DNA of 64,000 bases. Source: GAS188 sp963713805. GTDB lineage: Bacteria > Pseudomonadota > Alphaproteobacteria > Rhizobiales > Beijerinckiaceae. The position numbers and the translations under genes are program-made. This document shows, one piece after another, positions 50,596 through 59,417 of this stretch. The DNA lies in the NCBI GenBank assembly GCA_963713805.1, contig CAVQNF010000013.1, positions 1 to 64,000 of the forward strand, read 5' to 3'. The notes beneath the pieces were generated by a model, which saw only the letters and a program-made list of their open reading frames with translations, was not told the DNA's origin and ran no database searches. Numbering within the stretch: position 1 is the first letter of the stretch; each line of letters opens with the position of its first letter.

Positions 50596-51732
50596 TCAGC
50601 GCGGTTCAAGGCGAGCAGGTGCGATCATATCCTTTGTCAGGCCAAGCCTTGCAACCGGGCCCGGCATATCTTGGGCAAGCGCAAGCGCGGCGCAAACCTC
50701 GCCCGCGGCTTGTGACGCCATCACGCCGTTGCCGCCCTGACCCGCATACCAAATGAAGCTCGGCTCCTCAGGGTCGGGGCCGATCACGGCCTCATGGTCG
50801 GGCGCGAAAGTGCGCAAGCCCGCCCAGCGGCTGTTGAGGCGTTCGACCTTCATGCTGGTGACGCTCTCGATACGGTCGATCGCGACGGCGATGTCATAGG
50901 CGTCGGGTTGAGCATCGCAGGGTTCTGTCGGCGCGAGGTCGGCAGGCGACATCATGATGTGCCGACCTTCGGGCTTGAAATACCAGGTCTCGGCGACGTC
51001 GAAGGTCATAGGCCAGCGCATGGCCGCGTGCTCGGCCGGCGGAGCGAAGGTGATCGCCGTGCGCCGCAAGGGCTCAAGGCCGCGACGCGGCAATCCGGCG
51101 CGCGCCGCGACTTCATCGGCCCAGGCGCCGGCCGCATTGATGAGAAGGGGCGCCTCGATCGTCTCGTTGCGTGTCGCCACGCGCCAGACGCGGGAAGAAC
51201 GCGCCAGGCTCTCGATCTCGGTACCGACGAATGTCTCGGCACCGTTGCGGCGTGCTTGACGCAAATAGCCGTGGAGCAAAGCGTTGGTGTCGAGATCGAC
51301 GCAACCCGGCTCATGAAGGCCGAGCGTGAATTTCTCCATATGGACGACCGGCACCATCAGCCTTGCCGCCTCAACCGAGATCAGCTCGCAGGCAACTGCC
51401 GCGCTTCGCGAGATCGTCGGCTTGCGCTCTTGAGCGCCTTCCTCCTCGTGAGCGGCCGCGAGGTAGAGCGCGCCGAGCGGCCTCGTCAACGCCGCATCGG
51501 TGAAGCCTTCCGGCGGCTCGGCATAGAAGCTTGCGCTCGCCGCGGTCAGGATCTGCCAGCTTCGCGGGCCGTAGGCACAGGAGAGAACGGCCGCCGATCG
51601 GCCCGTGCTGTGGAATCCGGGCTGACTCTCCTTTTCGAGAAGCGCGACACGACCATGGCGTGAAAGCGCTGAAGCCGCCGAGGCTCCGGCGATCCCTGCG
51701 CCCACCACGATGAAGTCGAAGCTTCGCGCCAT
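50596..51732 (-). CDS. FAD-dependent oxidoreductase, DAO family
   Basis: 378 residues, unbroken. ARSFDFIVVGAGIAGASAAS is the Rossmann FAD loop; EKESQPGFHSTGRSAAVLSC the second; then ETFVGTEIESLARSSRVWRV, APLLINAAGAWADEVAARAG, WYFKPEGRHIMMSPADLAPT, LNSRWAGLRTFAPDHEAVIG and IWYAGQGGNGVMASQAAGEV. This is the D-amino-acid dehydrogenase/glycine oxidase-like subgroup. It lies in one operon between the HAD gene and the aminotransferase. Starts MPT at 51741 or MARSF at 51732. Substrate not determined. Confidence 0.9.
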   Translation of the reverse strand: MARSFDFIVVGAGIAGASAASALSRHGRVALLEKESQPGFHSTGRSAAVLSCAYGPRSWQILTAASASFYAEPPEGFTDAALTRPLGALYLAAAHEEEGAQERKPTISRSAAVACELISVEAARLMVPVVHMEKFTLGLHEPGCVDLDTNALLHGYLRQARRNGAETFVGTEIESLARSSRVWRVATRNETIEAPLLINAAGAWADEVAARAGLPRRGLEPLRRTAITFAPPAEHAAMRWPMTFDVAETWYFKPEGRHIMMSPADLAPTEPCDAQPDAYDIAVAIDRIESVTSMKVERLNSRWAGLRTFAPDHEAVIGPDPEEPSFIWYAGQGGNGVMASQAAGEVCAALALAQDMPGPVARLGLTKDMIAPARLEPR

Positions 51733-51750
51733 CGTCGGCAATCTCGCCGA

Positions 51751-52477
51751 CTACCGGCGAGCTTCATTTCGATGAGCTTCGACGAGCTCGGCGAGGCTCT
51801 TGAAATGGAAGTCGAGCTTTGGCGGCCGGGCCGGCTCCGCCCGTAGCGCCGGCACCCTTCTGGTCGAAGCGCCGGTCGATCCAGGCCCTGGCGAGACACG
51901 CCTTCTCGGCCGGCACATGGTCGTGACGCAAGCTTTGCGCGGTGTGCAAGATCTCCGATCGGCGAATGCCGAGGTCGGCCTCCATATGCTCGATCAGATA
52001 GGCGAAATTCCGCGGATCGGGCTTGTAAGAGCCGATGTCCTCGGCCGTGTAGATCGCATCGAAATTGACGCCGAGCTTCTTGTTGCTCGCCGCGAAGCTC
52101 ACGCGATCGACATTCGAGAGAATGACGAGCTTGTAATGCCGCTTGAGATAGGCGAGCGCTTCGGCCGTATCCGGAAACGCCGGCCACTCGGCGACCGAGG
52201 CGCCGAACCGATCGTTGAGATCGGCATAGATGCGCGCCCCCCAAATCTTCGCGATCCGGGCGTGGACGACGGCGAGCAGCGTCGAATAGCGCAAGGACGG
52301 CGTCTCTTCCTCTTGCTCCTTCTCTTGCTGTCCGAAGGCAGCGAGCGCTTCTTCGCGGCCGATCTTCAGATGGCCTTCGCTCACGAGAGGCTGCAGCGCG
52401 TTCCAGATCCCCGTCTCCCAATCGATCAAAGTGCCGTAGCAATCGAATGTCAGCGCCTTGAAGTCGGTGAGCTTCAT
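51751..52477 (-). CDS. Haloacid dehalogenase type II family hydrolase (one frameshift)
   Basis: HAD-superfamily enzyme, about 240 residues. MKLTDFKALTFDCYGTLIDW carries the nucleophile Asp in FDCYGTL. Then WPAFPDTAEALAYLKRHYKL, VILSNVDRVSFAASNKKLGV (motif II, S-N), DIGSYKPDPRNFAYLIEHME (motif III Lys) and LHTAQSLRHDHVPAEKACLA, the (S)-2-haloacid-dehalogenase-like block. A break near 51840 leads to LDFHFKSLAELVEAHRNEAR and a TAG at 51751. Many such proteins are not dehalogenases, so substrate is open. First gene of a three-gene minus-strand operon. Confidence 0.87.
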
Positions 52478-52577
52478 CGGTCATCTCCGCCCGTCTTGCT
52501 GAACCTTGGCGAGATCTATCGCGGCCGCGGCTTCCTGTGATGAGCCAAAGCTACGATCGGCTTGACCGAAGCTGCGC

Positions 52578-53336
52578 TCAATCACGCCCCTTGAAGCCGT
52601 CCGGCGCTTGATCCAACGCGCGAAGCTCGGTTGGCGTGACGCCGAAACGCTGCTTGAACAGGCGATTGAAGGACGAGGCATTCTCATAGCCGAGCGCATA
52701 GGCGATTTGCGAGACCGGGTCGTTCGAGTTGAGCAAGCGGTCGACCGCCTTGTCGAGGAGCCTCTCCAAACGGAATTGCTTCGGCGTCTTTCCATGGGTC
52801 GCGCGAAACAAGGCGTGGAACCGGCTTTGACCGAGGCCGGCGCCGCGCGCGACATCCGCCACGCGAGCCGCGTCATGAAGATCACCGAGCCTCTCCGCGG
52901 CTTCACGAACGCGAAGCGTCGGAGCCGTCTCGAATGGGGTCGGGGCCATGGGGCGCAAAAGCTGCAACCCGGTCATGGCGACCGGGCCGATCTTTTCGGC
53001 GTGCCGAGGGTCGCTCGCGATCTCGGCGCCGAGCATGGTGAACAACCGCCATAACCAGGGTTCGACCACGATGAATCGCGAGGCGTCCGAGCCGAGAACA
53101 GCCGGAGTTTGATCGTCGTCGAAAGTGTCCCGTTCGACCTCCATCACCAGGAGATTGCAATCGCGTGACGGCACGAAGTCGTGCACATGCTCCTCGGGGA
53201 TGACGGCGAGGCGATGGCTCGACACGACACCGGCCGTGCCCTCGATATCGACCTGCATCGAGCCGCGCAGCGGGAAGAGGATCTGGGTGAAGCCGTGACG
53301 GTGCCGGCCGCCTCCCTCGATAGCTTCGGACCTCAA
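52578..53336 (-). CDS. AraC-family transcriptional regulator
   Basis: 252 residues. An N-terminal cupin-like sensor (GGRHRHGFTQILFPLRGSMQ; HRLAVIPEEHVHDFVPSRDC) is followed by a two-helix-turn-helix domain, VADVARGAGLGQSRFHALFR, LLNSNDPVSQIAYALGYENA and SSFNRLFKQRFGVTPTELRA. The first residues may be incomplete: a neighbouring frame offers MSLNLEV from 53349 joining just before RSEAIEGG. It is immediately upstream of the HAD-oxidase-aminotransferase operon on the same strand and is the natural candidate for its regulator. Confidence 0.88.
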   Translation of the reverse strand: MRSEAIEGGGRHRHGFTQILFPLRGSMQVDIEGTAGVVSSHRLAVIPEEHVHDFVPSRDCNLLVMEVERDTFDDDQTPAVLGSDASRFIVVEPWLWRLFTMLGAEIASDPRHAEKIGPVAMTGLQLLRPMAPTPFETAPTLRVREAAERLGDLHDAARVADVARGAGLGQSRFHALFRATHGKTPKQFRLERLLDKAVDRLLNSNDPVSQIAYALGYENASSFNRLFKQRFGVTPTELRALDQAPDGFKGRD

Positions 53337-53394
53337 GGTTGAGCGACACGGTGGCTCACTTTCCTTGCAAGAGGATGGTTGCGCTTCAGCGCCT

Positions 53395-53697
53395 CTAGGG
53401 TGCCGAAGACGTGCTCCGCATCCGGTCGAGGTCGCTCCTCAGCCGCTCGACGTCGCGTCGATGCATGCGCGCCGCCCTGCGGTGGTGGCCCTGGCCGAGC
53501 CAGGTGGCGACGCCCCCCGCGAGCACGCCGAGGATCAGCGCCGCGAAAACGACGACGAAGAGCGGCACGTCCACCGTGTAGGGCGTGTCGGAGAACGGAT
53601 CGAAGGAGATGGTGACATTGCCACGGTTGCCGACCGCGAAGGCGACCGCCAGAAGCGCCAGCGGGACGAGAATCACCGCTTTGGCGAAACCGCGCAT
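53395..53697 (-). CDS. lapA: LapA domain-containing protein
   Basis: 100 residues. Two membrane segments: FAKAVILVPLALLAVAFAVG and VPLFVVVFAALILGVLAGGV, with NRGNVTISFDPFSD between and a basic cytoplasmic tail, HHRRAARMHRRDVERLRSDL. This is the LapA (formerly DUF1049/YciS) pattern. In enterobacteria LapA takes part with LapB in controlling lipopolysaccharide synthesis; in alphaproteobacteria the role is inferred. It follows ihfB by three bases. Confidence 0.88.
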   Translation of the reverse strand: MRGFAKAVILVPLALLAVAFAVGNRGNVTISFDPFSDTPYTVDVPLFVVVFAALILGVLAGGVATWLGQGHHRRAARMHRRDVERLRSDLDRMRSTSSAP

Positions 53698-53700
53698 GCG

Positions 53701-54060
53701 TCAGTCGTCGCTCCTCGTCTCCGCCCGCACGCTCTCCGCCGAGAGCGAGGCCACCTTGCGGGTGCGCGGAGCCTTCGTACCGTCCTGGTTGAGCACCTCG
53801 CGGATCTCCTTGCTCGCCTTGAACATCGGCACGCGCTTCGCCGCGACCGGAACGCGCTGGCCGGTGCGCGGGTTGCGCCCGACACGCGAGCGGCGTTCCT
53901 TGGCCGAGAAGGCGCCGAAGCCCCTGATCTCGACGCGGTTGCCCTTGGCGAGCGCGTCCGTGATCGCATCGAGCACGGCGTCGACCGCGGTCTCAGCATC
54001 GCGCTGATAGAGACCGGGGTAGGTTCGCATCACGCATTCTACGAGTTCTGACTTGATCAT
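53701..54060 (-). CDS. ihfB: Integration host factor subunit beta
   Basis: DNA-bending protein, 119 residues. MIKSELVECVMRTYPGLYQR at 54060, then AVDAVLDAITDALAKGNRVE and IRGFGAFSAKERRSRVGRNP (HU/IHF signature with the intercalating-arm R-N-P-R-T-G), ending in an acidic-basic tail. It forms a heterodimer with IHF-alpha, encoded elsewhere. Order sppA-ihfB-lapA is the alphaproteobacterial norm. Nineteen bases after sppA. Confidence 0.94.
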   Translation of the reverse strand: MIKSELVECVMRTYPGLYQRDAETAVDAVLDAITDALAKGNRVEIRGFGAFSAKERRSRVGRNPRTGQRVPVAAKRVPMFKASKEIREVLNQDGTKAPRTRKVASLSAESVRAETRSDD

Positions 54061-54079
54061 TGAGGCCCCCGCGATGCCT

Positions 54080-55042
54080 TCATTCGCCCATGGGCTGCCA
54101 TAAGGCGAGCAGCCCGCTCGCCGCCTGGGTTCGTATCGGTCCACTCGCCGCCGAGAGGATTTTCGATGCGTCCGCCAAGCCTAATTCCGAGAGGGCGCCC
54201 ATCATGGCGTCTCCCGTCAGACGCCGCAGCCAGCCGCCATGCCCGGCAGTCCAGTTGCGGATTGGAAGATTGGTGTCAATCCCCTTGTCGCTCTTCAGCC
54301 AGGCGAGCGCCTCGTCCTCTCCGCCGATGCCGTCGATCAGCTTGAGGCTCACCGCCTGCGATCCGGTAAAGACGCGCCCATCCGCGACCTTGGCGAGCGC
54401 CTCCGGGTCGAGATGGCGGCGTTCGCGCACCAGGTTCTTGAACCATGAGAAGGTATCGCCGACGAGCGCCGCCATGGCGGAGGTGGCTTCCGGCGGCGTC
54501 GTCTCGAAGGGGTTTGGCGAGGCCTTCAGGGGGCTCGACTTGATCATCTCCATCTTCACGCCGAGCGTGCCGAGGAGCTGCGTCACATTCGGGTTCTGGA
54601 AGATCACGCCGATCGATCCCACCGCCGAGGAATTGCGCGCCAGGATGTGATCGGCCGCGAGCGAGACCATGTAGCCGCCGGACGCCGCGAGCGAGCCGTC
54701 GATGGCGACGATCGGGCGCTTCTCGCCCACCTTGCGCAAATGCTCGTAGATCTCCTCGGAAGCGGCCGCACCGCCACCCGGGCTGTCGATGTCGAGCAGC
54801 ACGGCCTTGGCGTTCGATTTCGCCAAACGGTCGAGCATGCGCGTGAAATCCGCATCGTCGAGGATGATGCCGCTCACGCGCACCCGCGCGATATGCGCCA
54901 CGTTTTCCGCCGCGACGCCGGCGAGGCGCGAGGCCGCGACGAAGATCGCGGCGATGGCGAGCAAGCCTGCGACGACGCGCCAGAAGGTCACGCGCCTGCG
55001 CAGTTGTCTGCGTTCGACCATCGCGTCGGAAGTCATGCTCAT
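54080..55042 (-). CDS. sppA: Signal peptide peptidase SppA
   Basis: Membrane-anchored serine protease of family S49, 320 residues, which degrades cleaved signal peptides. Basic start MSMTSDAMVERRQLRRRVTF then one membrane helix WRVVAGLLAIAAIFVAASRL. Protease domain: RVRVSGIILDDADFTRMLDR, AVLLDIDSPGGGAAASEEIY, IVAIDGSLAASGGYMVSLAA (nucleophile Ser in A-S-G-G-Y), ARNSSAVGSIGVIF and KMEMIKSSPLKASPNPFETT (general-base Lys region). It is the short, single-domain form of the enzyme. Downstream of rpsA on the same strand, 288 bases after the rpsA terminator. Confidence 0.93.
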   Translation of the reverse strand: MSMTSDAMVERRQLRRRVTFWRVVAGLLAIAAIFVAASRLAGVAAENVAHIARVRVSGIILDDADFTRMLDRLAKSNAKAVLLDIDSPGGGAAASEEIYEHLRKVGEKRPIVAIDGSLAASGGYMVSLAADHILARNSSAVGSIGVIFQNPNVTQLLGTLGVKMEMIKSSPLKASPNPFETTPPEATSAMAALVGDTFSWFKNLVRERRHLDPEALAKVADGRVFTGSQAVSLKLIDGIGGEDEALAWLKSDKGIDTNLPIRNWTAGHGGWLRRLTGDAMMGALSELGLADASKILSAASGPIRTQAASGLLALWQPMGE

Positions 55043-55329
55043 GGCGCTAATCTAATCCTCGATGAGCGGGAAGGGCAAGGAAGATGAGGGGCTTGGGCGC
55101 CTCCCGGCGCGGCATGCGGCGCGCAAGATTTGCGGGTCGCGCCGAATGGGGAAAGCCTCGAGCCGTGCGGGGAAGGGATCCATCGATGCCTCGGCGGGCC
55201 ACCAAATCGGTCGGACGCCGAAGCCTTCGTTTTTCCGGGACCGATTCCGGCCTGGATTCATCGTCGCGCGGTATCGCAGACGATCATTGGGCCGCGCCAG
55301 CCGGGCTTCATTCGCCTCAAATTTTGCGC

Positions 55330-55355
55330 GGGGCGGCATTCAGGCATGCCGCCCC
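55330..55355 (-). terminator. rpsA terminator hairpin
   Basis: Read on the minus strand, eleven bases after the rpsA stop: GGGGCGGCAT, loop GCCTGA, ATGCCGCCCC, then GCGCAAAATTTG. The 10-bp stem is perfect and GC-rich; the following T-run is weak. It probably separates rpsA from sppA. Confidence 0.65.
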
Positions 55356-55366
55356 GGTATTCCAGA

Positions 55367-57070
55367 TCACTTCTTTTCGTTGGCACGGCGCAAGGCAGCG
55401 CCGAGAATGTCGCCGAGCGAAGCGCCTGAATCGGTCGAGCCGAACTGGGCGATCGCCTCCTTCTCCTCCTGCACCTCGAGCGCCTTGATCGAAACCGAGA
55501 CCTTGCGCGCCTTGCGATCGAACTGCGTCACGCGGGCGTCGACCTTCTCGCCGGCCGCGAAGCGCTCGGGACGCTGATCGCCGCGCTCGCGCGCCAGCTC
55601 CGCGCGGCGAATGAAGGCCGTAAGATCGGTGCCGACGATCTTCACCTCGAGACCGGATTCCTTGACTTCGGTGATCTCGCAGGTGACGACCGCGCCCTTC
55701 TTCAGGTCGCCGGCCTCGGCGAAGGGGTCGCCTTCGAGCTGCTTGATGCCGAGCGAGACGCGCTCCTTCTCGGTATCGACGTCGAGCACCACGGCCTTCA
55801 CCGTGTCGCCCTTCTTGTACTGCTCGATGACCTCCTCGCCGGGACGGTGCCAATCGAGATCGGAGAGATGCACCATGCCGTCGACGTCGCCCGGCAGGCC
55901 GATGAACAGGCCGAACTCGGTCTTGTTCTTGACCTCGCCTTCGATGACCGAGCCGACCGGATGCGTCTCCTGGAACTCCTCCCACGGATTGCGCAGCGCC
56001 TGCTTCAAGCCGAGCGAGATGCGGCGCTTGACCGAGTCGATCTCGAGCACCACCACCTCCACTTCCTGGGAGGTCGAGACGATCTTCCCGGGATGGACGT
56101 TCTTCTTGGTCCAGGACATCTCGGAGACGTGGATCAGCCCCTCGATTCCCGGCTCCAACTCGACGAAGGCGCCGTAGTCGGTGATGTTCGTGACGCGCCC
56201 TTTCAGCTTCATGCCGATCGGATATTTCGCTTCGACGCCCTGCCACGGATCGCCCTGCAATTGCTTGATGCCGAGCGAGATGCGCTGCGTCTCGTGGTTG
56301 ATGCGGATGATCTTGACCTTGACGGTCTGGCCGATCGCCACGACCTCGGAGGGGTGATTGACGCGCCGCCACGCCATGTCGGTGACGTGCAGCAGGCCGT
56401 CGATACCGCCGAGATCGACGAAGGCGCCGTATTCGGTGACGTTCTTGACGACGCCCTCGATGACCTGCCCCTCTTCGAGATTGGCGACGATCTGCGACCG
56501 GCTCTCGGCGCGCGTCTCCTCGAGCACCGTGCGGCGCGAGACCACGATATTGCCGCGCCGCCGGTCCATCTTCAGGATCTGGAAGGGCTGCGGCTGGTTC
56601 ATGAGCGGGCCGACATCGCGCACCGGGCGGATGTCGACCTGGCTTCGCGGCAGGAAGGCCATGGCGCCGTCGAGATCGACGGTGTAGCCGCCCTTCACCG
56701 AGGCGAAGATGACGCCCTGCACCTTCTCATTGGCCTCGAAAGCCTTCTCGAGCTTGCCCCAGCTCTCCTCGCGGCGCGCCTTCTCGCGCGAGATCACCGC
56801 TTCGCCGAGCGCATTCTCGATGCGGTCGAGATAAACCTCGACCTTGTCGCCGACCTTGAGCCCCCCATCCTTGCCGGGGGCCAGGAATTCCTTCAAAGGC
56901 ACGCGGCCTTCGGTCTTGAGGCCGACATCGATGACGGCCACATCCTTCTCGATCGCGACGACTATCCCTTCGACGACGCCTCCCTCGATCGCGTTCGACC
57001 GCTGGAAGGATTCCTCGAGCAGTGCCGCAAAATCTTCGCGCCCCGGGGCGCGGTCAAAAGCAACTGACAT
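55367..57070 (-). CDS. rpsA: 30S ribosomal protein S1
   Basis: 567 residues, uninterrupted. MSVAFDRAPGREDFAALLEE, then six S1 (OB-fold) repeats recognisable by GVVEGIVVAIEKDVAVIDVG, VQGVIFASVKGGYTVDLDGA, IEGVVKNVTEYGAFVDLGGI, LKGRVTNITDYGAFVELEPG, IEGEVKNKTEFGLFIGLPGD and a more diverged sixth. It binds mRNA on the 30S subunit and aids initiation. ATG at 57070 chosen because earlier in-frame codons lie in the leader. Its strand and place downstream of cmk and aroA fit alphaproteobacterial order, though an SDR gene on the other strand intervenes. Confidence 0.96.
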   Translation of the reverse strand: MSVAFDRAPGREDFAALLEESFQRSNAIEGGVVEGIVVAIEKDVAVIDVGLKTEGRVPLKEFLAPGKDGGLKVGDKVEVYLDRIENALGEAVISREKARREESWGKLEKAFEANEKVQGVIFASVKGGYTVDLDGAMAFLPRSQVDIRPVRDVGPLMNQPQPFQILKMDRRRGNIVVSRRTVLEETRAESRSQIVANLEEGQVIEGVVKNVTEYGAFVDLGGIDGLLHVTDMAWRRVNHPSEVVAIGQTVKVKIIRINHETQRISLGIKQLQGDPWQGVEAKYPIGMKLKGRVTNITDYGAFVELEPGIEGLIHVSEMSWTKKNVHPGKIVSTSQEVEVVVLEIDSVKRRISLGLKQALRNPWEEFQETHPVGSVIEGEVKNKTEFGLFIGLPGDVDGMVHLSDLDWHRPGEEVIEQYKKGDTVKAVVLDVDTEKERVSLGIKQLEGDPFAEAGDLKKGAVVTCEITEVKESGLEVKIVGTDLTAFIRRAELARERGDQRPERFAAGEKVDARVTQFDRKARKVSVSIKALEVQEEKEAIAQFGSTDSGASLGDILGAALRRANEKK

Positions 57071-57327
57071 TCTGTCTCCCAAAAAGCCCCTGGGGGCGTA
57101 GCGCCGGCGTGTTCGAGTGATCGGGCTTCGTTCCACCGACATCCGTCGAAGCGGGCCTTCGAGGCTCGACGTCGACGAAATCACCGCTCACGAAGCGGGC
57201 CGGCGCGGAGCCGGCGGACAGAAGCATGGTTCAAGGAAGCAAAGGCGCAACGAAGCAAATGCGAAGGCAAAGTTCAATGCCTATCGGGCCGCAGCGGTTT
57301 ACCCGCTACGGCCCGGCAAGCCATTGC

Positions 57328-57356
57328 TACATAGCAATGCCCGCGCTCGAGGGCAA
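57328..57356 (-). promoter_or_regulatory. Candidate rpsA promoter with palindrome
   Basis: On the minus strand TTGCCC (57356-57351) and TATGTA (57333-57328) are 17 bases apart. The -10 lies in a perfect dyad, CATTGCTA-CA-TAGCAATG (57322-57339). Transcription from here would give rpsA a leader of about 250 bases, room for the autoregulatory structure known for S1 in enterobacteria. Confidence 0.45.
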
Positions 57357-57551
57357 TACTCGAGTCAAACGCGCTCGCTGCAATCTTTCCGCCGCGCCCG
57401 GCTTGCGAGGTCATGGGCCAAACTCGCGGTCGAAGCTCGCGGGCCGAGGTGCGGGAGGTCAGGCCGCGCCGCCGGTGCACCTACGGCTTGCAGCGATCCC
57501 GATCCGGATGGATCATCGGCGTATTCGAGCTTTCTCGAAAGGGACGAGATC

Positions 57552-58389
57552 ATGAGGCTCGCCGGCAAGACAGTATTGATCACCGGATCGACCGACGGCG
57601 TCGGTCGCGTCGTCGCCAAGCGTTTGGCGGCGCGAACGAGCGCGCGTCCTCGTGCATGGTCGCAACCTCGAGCGCGGCGAAGCCCTGATCGCCGAAATGC
57701 GCGCCATGGGCCATGAGGATGCGGCCTTCCTCGAAGCGGATCTGTCTTCGCTCGCCGAGGTGCGCAAGCTCGCTCTCGCGGTCGAGGCCAGCGAGGCGCG
57801 CCTCGACATTCTCGTCAACAACGCCGGGATCGGTTCGGGCGGGCCCGCGGGAAAGCGCGCCCTGAGCGTCGACGGCTTCGAGCTTCGCTTTGCCGTCAAT
57901 TATCTCGCGGGCTTCCTGCTGACCCGTCTCCTGCTGCCGAAGATCCTGGCAAGCACGCCTTCACGCATCGTCAACGTCGCTTCGCTCGGTCAGGCGCCGA
58001 TCGATTTCGACGATGTGATGATCGCGCGCGGCTATACGGGCGCACGCGCCTATTCGCAAAGCAAGCTCGCGCAGATCATGTTCACCATGGATCTCGCCGA
58101 CGAGCTCGCCGGCAGGAATGTGACGGTGAACAGCCTCCATCCGGCGACCTATATGAACACGACCATGGTGCGCCAATCCGGCACCACGCCCATCAGCACG
58201 GTCGAGGAGGGAGCGGACGCCATCATGAATCTCATCTTGTCGCCCGAGCTCGAAGGGCGCGGCGGCCTGTTCTTCGATCGGCAGCGGCAAGCCCGCGCTC
58301 AGGCTCAAGCCTATGACGAGGCCGCGCGCGCCCGGCTGCGCGGCTTGAGCCTGCGCCTCACCGGGCTCGAAGGCGACGGCGACGCTTGA
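57552..58389 (+). CDS. SDR-family NAD(P)-dependent oxidoreductase (one frameshift)
   Basis: Short-chain dehydrogenase, about 279 residues, of the retinol-dehydrogenase-like extended group. MRLAGKTVLITGSTDGVGRV (T-G-x-x-x-G-x-G), then after a break near 57645, VHGRNLERGEALIAEMRAMG, RLDILVNNAGIGSGGPAGKR, SRIVNVASLGQAPIDFDDVM, AYSQSKLAQIMFTMDLADEL (catalytic Y-x-x-x-K) and VTVNSLHPATYMNTTMVRQS. It faces away from rpsA and converges with cmk, breaking the usual cmk-rpsA neighbourhood. Substrate unknown. Confidence 0.88.
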
Positions 58390-58400
58390 GATCGGTGAAA

Positions 58401-59033
58401 TCACGCGGGCGAGGGCGCCTTCGCGCTGATGATGGCGAGAGCCGCCGCGAGCGCGGCCTCGGCATCGAGATGCGTGGTGTCGAGCAGGGTGGCGTCGGGC
58501 GCCTGGCGCAACGGGGAGACGGGTCGCGTGGAATCGCGCTCGTCCCGGCGGCGGATGTCGGCGAGCACGGCGTCGTAGTCGAGCGGCGCTCCGCCGAGCA
58601 CCAGCTCGCGCCAGCGGCGGCGCGGCGCGTTCCTCCGGCGAAGCGGTGACGAACAGCTTCACCTCGGCATCGGGACAGATCACCGTGCCGATATCGCGCC
58701 CGTCGATCACGGCTCCTCCCGGCTGGCGCGCGAATGCACGCTGCAAATCGATGAGCGCAGGCGCACCGAAGGATAGGCGGCGACGCGCGATGCCGCTTCG
58801 CCCATCGCGGGACCGCGCAAGGTCGAGGCGTCGAGGCGCGCAAGATCGAGCGTCGCGGCGGCCGCTGCGGCCTCGGTTTCGGCCTCGAGCGAAACGCCAT
58901 GGTCGATGAGGCTCTTCGCCACCGCGCGGTAGAGAAGGCCGGAATCGAGATGCGCCAGTCCCCAACGCGAGGCGACAGCCTTGGCGAGCGTGCCTTTGCC
59001 GGAGGCGGCCGGGCCGTCGATCGCGACGATCAT
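58401..59033 (-). CDS. cmk: Cytidylate kinase (two frameshifts)
   Basis: Phosphorylates CMP and dCMP; about 210 residues. MIVAIDGPAASGKGTLAKAV holds the P-loop; AHLDSGLLYRAVAKSLIDHG follows. After a break near 58750, ALIDLQRAFARQPGGAVIDG and RDIGTVICPDAEVKLFVTAS (the D-G-R-D-I-G-T block). After another near 58630, RRWRELVLGGAPLDYDAVLA, DIRRRDERDSTRPVSPLRQA (lid arginines) and PDATLLDTTHLDAEAALAAA. Length matches the family. It is part of the aroA-cmk-rpsA block. Convergent with the SDR gene. Confidence 0.93.
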
Positions 59034-59115
59034 GTCGTTCGCGCTGCCGAATTGTCGACCGACTTGGCTTCGCGCTCCGCGACGCGGAAGTCGAAGCGAT
59101 GCTCGTAAAGCAAGC

Positions 59116-59379
59116 CTAGCTGTCCTTGTCGACGAACACCGACAAAATCAGGATTTCGTTGTTCTTCCCGAAGGTCCAGACGATGAGGAGGCCGTCCTCT
59201 CGTAGAACCCGCCGCCCCGACACCGGGTCAGTCTTCGATTTCTCGATGAACAATCGGGGTTTTGAGATCAGGCGGCTCAAGACCTGCGTCGTGACACCTC
59301 GCTCTTTGGCACGTTCCCGCGCGTGCTGGCTGATGACGACACGCGAGGTCGAGGTGACGGATCGAGAAGCGGCAGTCAT
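59116..59379 (-). CDS. DUF4258-like small protein
   Basis: 87 residues from the ATG at 59379 (101 if the ATG at 59421 is used). MTAASRSVTSTSRVVISQHA, then RERAKERGVTTQVLSRLISK, DPVSGRRVLREDGLLIVWTF and a final ILILSVFVDKDS. The S-x-H-A-x-x-R-x-x-x-R-G-V opening resembles DUF4258 proteins, some of which are RelE-like toxins; no clear antitoxin partner is adjacent. It sits between aroA and cmk, an insertion into an otherwise conserved block. The frame is clean. Confidence 0.6.
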   Translation of the reverse strand: MTAASRSVTSTSRVVISQHARERAKERGVTTQVLSRLISKPRLFIEKSKTDPVSGRRVLREDGLLIVWTFGKNNEILILSVFVDKDS

Positions 59380-59417
59380 GAGCGCTGATGTCTCCCAAGA
59401 CCAAGGATGTAGTCGTA

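Noticed and set aside
59034..59115. Short product LLYEHRFDFRVAEREAKSV between the DUF4258-like gene and cmk
   Set aside because: It looks protein-like for 28 codons and overlaps the cmk start, but has no start codon in frame and no recognisable family.
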